From: Monoraphidium neglectum
Taxonomy: Eukaryota; Chlorophyta; Chlorophyceae; Sphaeropleales; Selenastraceae
Assembly: GCF_000611645.1 (NCBI RefSeq)
Contig: NW_014013596.1
Span: 23,039 to 43,976, forward strand
DNA: 20,938 bases
Direction of reading: 5' to 3'
This document shows, piece after piece, positions 18,823 through 20,938 of the stretch. Under the pieces are notes generated by a model. It had not been told where the DNA came from. It did no database searches and saw only the letters and a program-made list of their open reading frames with translations. A program made the position numbers and the translations under genes. The first letter of the stretch is position 1; each line of letters starts with the position of its first letter.

Positions 18823-19371
18823 ATGACTGGCAAACGTCAGCGTGCCGGCTCCTCCGCACCGCCATCAGACGACGAAGGCGAAGGCGGAAGCGATCGCGTA
18901 CGTGCTGGCGCGAGCGCGAGTGCCACGCCGGCGCCACCCGGCGAGCCCTTTGCCGAGGAGGATTGGTTCCTGCCCCTGGACCCCCCCTTCAAGCTGCCAC
19001 CTCGCGACACGCGTGCTGCCGACGCCGGCGGCGGCGTCCGGAAGCGCGCGGGCCCCGGCGCGCCCCACCCGCCGGGCCCAAGGCACCCGCCGCCGCAGAA
19101 GCGCTGGCTGCGGCTGCGGCAGATGCTGCAGGCGGAGGGCTATGACGAGCTTCCCGCAAGCGCCCCCACGTACCCAAACCTGGAGGCGCCGCCGTCCACA
19201 TACCCCCCCAAGCGCTACTGCGATCTGACCGGCCTCGAGGCCCCTTACTCTGACCCCAAGACTGGGCTGCGGTACGCGGGCGCGCAGCTGTTCGGCTACC
19301 TCCGGGCACTGCCGCCGGACGCGGTGCAGGCGCGGCTGGCGCTGAGGCGGGCGGAGGTCGTTCTGAAGTAG
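18823..19371 (+). CDS. INO80C: INO80 chromatin-remodelling complex subunit C (Ies6-like), YL1_C domain
   Basis: A single-exon frame of 182 residues runs from the ATG at 18823 (context GGCCATGA) to TAG at 19369-19371. The same frame is open upstream to 18688 but has no in-frame ATG there. The first 40 or so residues are disordered and rich in Ser, Asp, Glu and Ala. A segment EEDWFLPLDPPFKLP follows, then a Pro/Arg-rich linker and KRWLRLRQMLQAEGYDELP. The C-terminal third is a clear YL1_C domain: YPNLEAPPSTYPPKRYCDLTG, then APYSDPKTGLRYA, and RRAEVVLK at the end. The YPNLEAPPS..PPKRYCD signature and the short total length fit Ies6/INO80C better than the longer YL1/Swc2 subunit of SWR1. In known complexes Ies6 pairs with Arp5 in the nuclear INO80 nucleosome remodeller. 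Expression presumably starts in the shared divergent promoter. Confidence 0.9.
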   Translation: MTGKRQRAGSSAPPSDDEGEGGSDRVRAGASASATPAPPGEPFAEEDWFLPLDPPFKLPPRDTRAADAGGGVRKRAGPGAPHPPGPRHPPPQKRWLRLRQMLQAEGYDELPASAPTYPNLEAPPSTYPPKRYCDLTGLEAPYSDPKTGLRYAGAQLFGYLRALPPDAVQARLALRRAEVVLK

Positions 19372-19701
19372 CTGCCGTCGATGCCTCGGCGCATGCCGCA
19401 GACCTTTCATCGACCGAGGCTGCTGGTTTGAAGCGATGGGCGCAGTCGCTTGTGCCGGCTGCACATCGCTGTTTACGTGTTTTTGTGAGCGAGTAGTGCG
19501 CATCTTCACCGCGGCGCGTTGGCTGCGACGCCGCGATGCGCCCCACCCACATGCCTCTGTTAGAAGATCGCTGCAAGATTTAGTTTTTGTGCGCAAATTT
19601 TTCCTCTCAGCTGTATTGGAACTCACGCCCTCCGTTGCTGCTGCCCAGTCTGCTTGGACGCTTCTCTGTCTCCGTGGCCCTGCCGTGCTGCCCTGTCAGG
19701 C

Positions 19702-19706
19702 TGTAA
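19702..19706 (+). promoter_or_regulatory. TGTAA poly(A) signal of the INO80C-like gene
   Basis: TGTAA lies 331 bases past the INO80C-like stop codon on the coding strand and is the first such motif downstream. It is followed within about 15 bases by a strong inverted repeat. Confidence 0.6.
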
Positions 19707-19717
19707 AACATAGATGG

Positions 19718-19783
19718 TGTTGCAAACACTGCTCGCTCTGGCGGTGTGCTCGCCCTGGTTGAGGCACACCGCCGCTTGCAACA
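19718..19783. repeat. Two-part inverted repeat (hairpin) after the INO80C-like poly(A) signal
   Basis: The outer arms TGTTGCAA (19718-19725) and TTGCAACA (19776-19783) are perfect complements. The inner arms GGCGGTGTGC (19740-19749) and GCACACCGCC (19764-19773) are a perfect 10-bp stem with a 14-base loop. The left side carries a 14-base bulge between stems; the right side has only 2 bases. It could form in RNA or DNA. It is too short for a typical transposon and has no clear target-site duplication. Confidence 0.75.
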
Positions 19784-20188
19784 GCATACCTGGGGCGGCA
19801 GGGCGTGCCAGCCGAGACGACTGTGATCACAGCTGTTGAAAACAAGCAGCAACCTGGCCTGCTTGTGGTTGGCCATGCCAATCCTCGCTGATGCCACAAG
19901 TCCTGCAAGTTCACAATGTTTTCTACATGGCTGGATTCAGCGACGCCACTGTACTACTGTTGCTGCATGGCCAGCTTCAGCGTGCTGCATGGCCATGACA
20001 GCCACCCGGCCACACTTCTTCCAATGATCCAAGAAAGCGCCGCCCTGAACGAGTGTGGCACAAGGTTCGTAAGGTCATTGATCCCTTTCATGATTTCACA
20101 TACCAAAATAGGAGTGTCACGCCGTTGTTATCGACACGTGCAGCGATCGGCCATGAGTGCAGCGATCTCAATCTGATGCAAGTCCAAA
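19784..20188. other. Intergenic stretch upstream of the F-box gene
   Basis: No supported coding frame was found. This should contain the promoter and 5' UTR of the F-box gene. No recognisable core promoter element was found. Confidence 0.45.
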
Positions 20189-20938
20189 ATGCAATCAAGC
20201 TATGCGAAAGGGACGGCAGGAATGGGTGGACCAGGTGCGGGAAGCGGCGCGCTTGGCCCAGCAGGGTGAAGGTCGTGCTGCTGGCTCAGGTGGAGCAGTG
20301 ACCTGCTGGCCGATCACCCTGCACCCTTTCATCAACGGTGATGCACCCGCTGGAGCCTCCCAGGGGTTGGCATGCGCTCACTCCTCAACACACTGCGCCA
20401 CTGCCAACACTCCCCCCCTTATCGCACCGCATCAGTGCTCCCGGACCTGCCGCCCATGGTTTTTGCGTCCATCATGGAGCTTACTTCCCTGCCAGACATG
20501 GCCGCCGCCGCGTGCGTCAGCCGCGCCTGGCGCGCCAACGCCCTGGCCTCGTGGCCGCTGCTCGCCGCCCGCCGCTGGCCCCATGGCGCCTCGCCCCCGC
20601 CCGGCGCGGGCGCCGGGCCCGCCGAATGGGCGGCGCACGCGGCGCGGCGGCACGCGACGGACGCCGCCGTCCTGCGCTGCCTGCGCCGCATGGGCGACCT
20701 GTGCCAGATAGAGGCTGCCTTGGACGAGCTCGAGGCCCTCGGAGAGGACGCCTGGGACGCGCTCGAGCGCGCGGCGACCTGGAGCGACCCGCGCCTCATC
20801 GGCCTGCGCCACTGGGCGCGCGCGGGGCTGCACTGCGCCGCGGCGCGGCGGGAGCTGCATCGCATGCGCGACCTCATCGCAAAGGAGCAGCCAGATCCCT
20901 TAGACATGGTGGAGGCGGCGCTCATGCTGGTGGGGGAG
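20189..20938 (+). CDS. F-box protein, FBXO21/SirB1-like N-terminal part (3' partial)
   Basis: The solid part is an exon from 20436 (acceptor CCGCATCAG after a C-rich tract) open to the end of the window, 503 bases. It begins with an F-box: LPDLPPMVFASIMEL, SLPDMAAAACVSRAWRANA, then WPLLAARRW. Next is a helical region (CLRRMGDLCQIEAALDELEALG), and at the edge DLIAKEQPDPLDMVEAALMLVGE, which resembles the start of the SirB1/transglutaminase-like segment found behind the F-box in FBXO21-type proteins. F-box proteins recruit substrates to SCF ubiquitin ligases through Skp1. A possible first exon is 20189-20234 (ATG to donor GTGCGG), which joins in phase as MQSSYAKGTAGMGGP-V-LPDLPP. An ATG at 20456 in the same frame would cut into the F-box and is less likely. 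The gene continues to the right of the window; the FBXO21 assignment is moderate and the F-box call is strong. Confidence 0.7.

Overview
The window reads as nuclear DNA of a green alga, most likely a core chlorophyte. It is GC-rich and its genes are split by introns of about 200 to 640 bases with GTGAGT/GTGCGT-type donors. TGTAA motifs lie 3' of several genes. Trinucleotide (CAG/CTG) and dinucleotide repeats are common, and a starch-binding protein family and a plastid-type rubredoxin are encoded. All intron-exon models were read by eye from splice signals, reading phase and family similarity, with no transcript data.

Layout from left to right. The 3' end of an Ala/Lys/Glu-rich coiled-coil gene (+) occupies 1-726. 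About 2.9 kb follows without a recognisable gene (727-3644); it holds a CTG repeat, imperfect direct repeats and two TGTAA motifs serving the next gene. Two minus-strand paralogues in tandem follow: gene A (3645-7018) and gene B (8228-10470). Each carries a CBM20 starch-binding domain, a Gln-rich linker, a short coiled coil and a Trp/Arg-rich C-terminus. A five-exon minus-strand gene (11840-13177) encodes a compact, probably plastid-targeted rubredoxin of 116 residues. A nine-exon minus-strand gene (14389-18454) encodes a 490-residue drug/metabolite-type transporter resembling SLC35F6. Divergent from it across 368 bp is an intronless plus-strand gene (18823-19371) for an INO80-complex subunit C/Ies6-like protein with a YL1_C domain. 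The right edge holds the 5' part of an F-box protein gene (+) resembling FBXO21/SirB1-type proteins.

There is no operon-like organisation. The exception to otherwise ordinary gene order is the A/B pair, a local duplication that appears to include both flanks and in which copy B looks rearranged in its middle exons. The two proteins have the architecture expected of starch-granule-associated scaffolds. That role, and any link to the pyrenoid, is inference from domain order and a conserved C-terminal Trp/Arg motif. No transposon, virus, CRISPR array, rRNA or complete tRNA was recognised.
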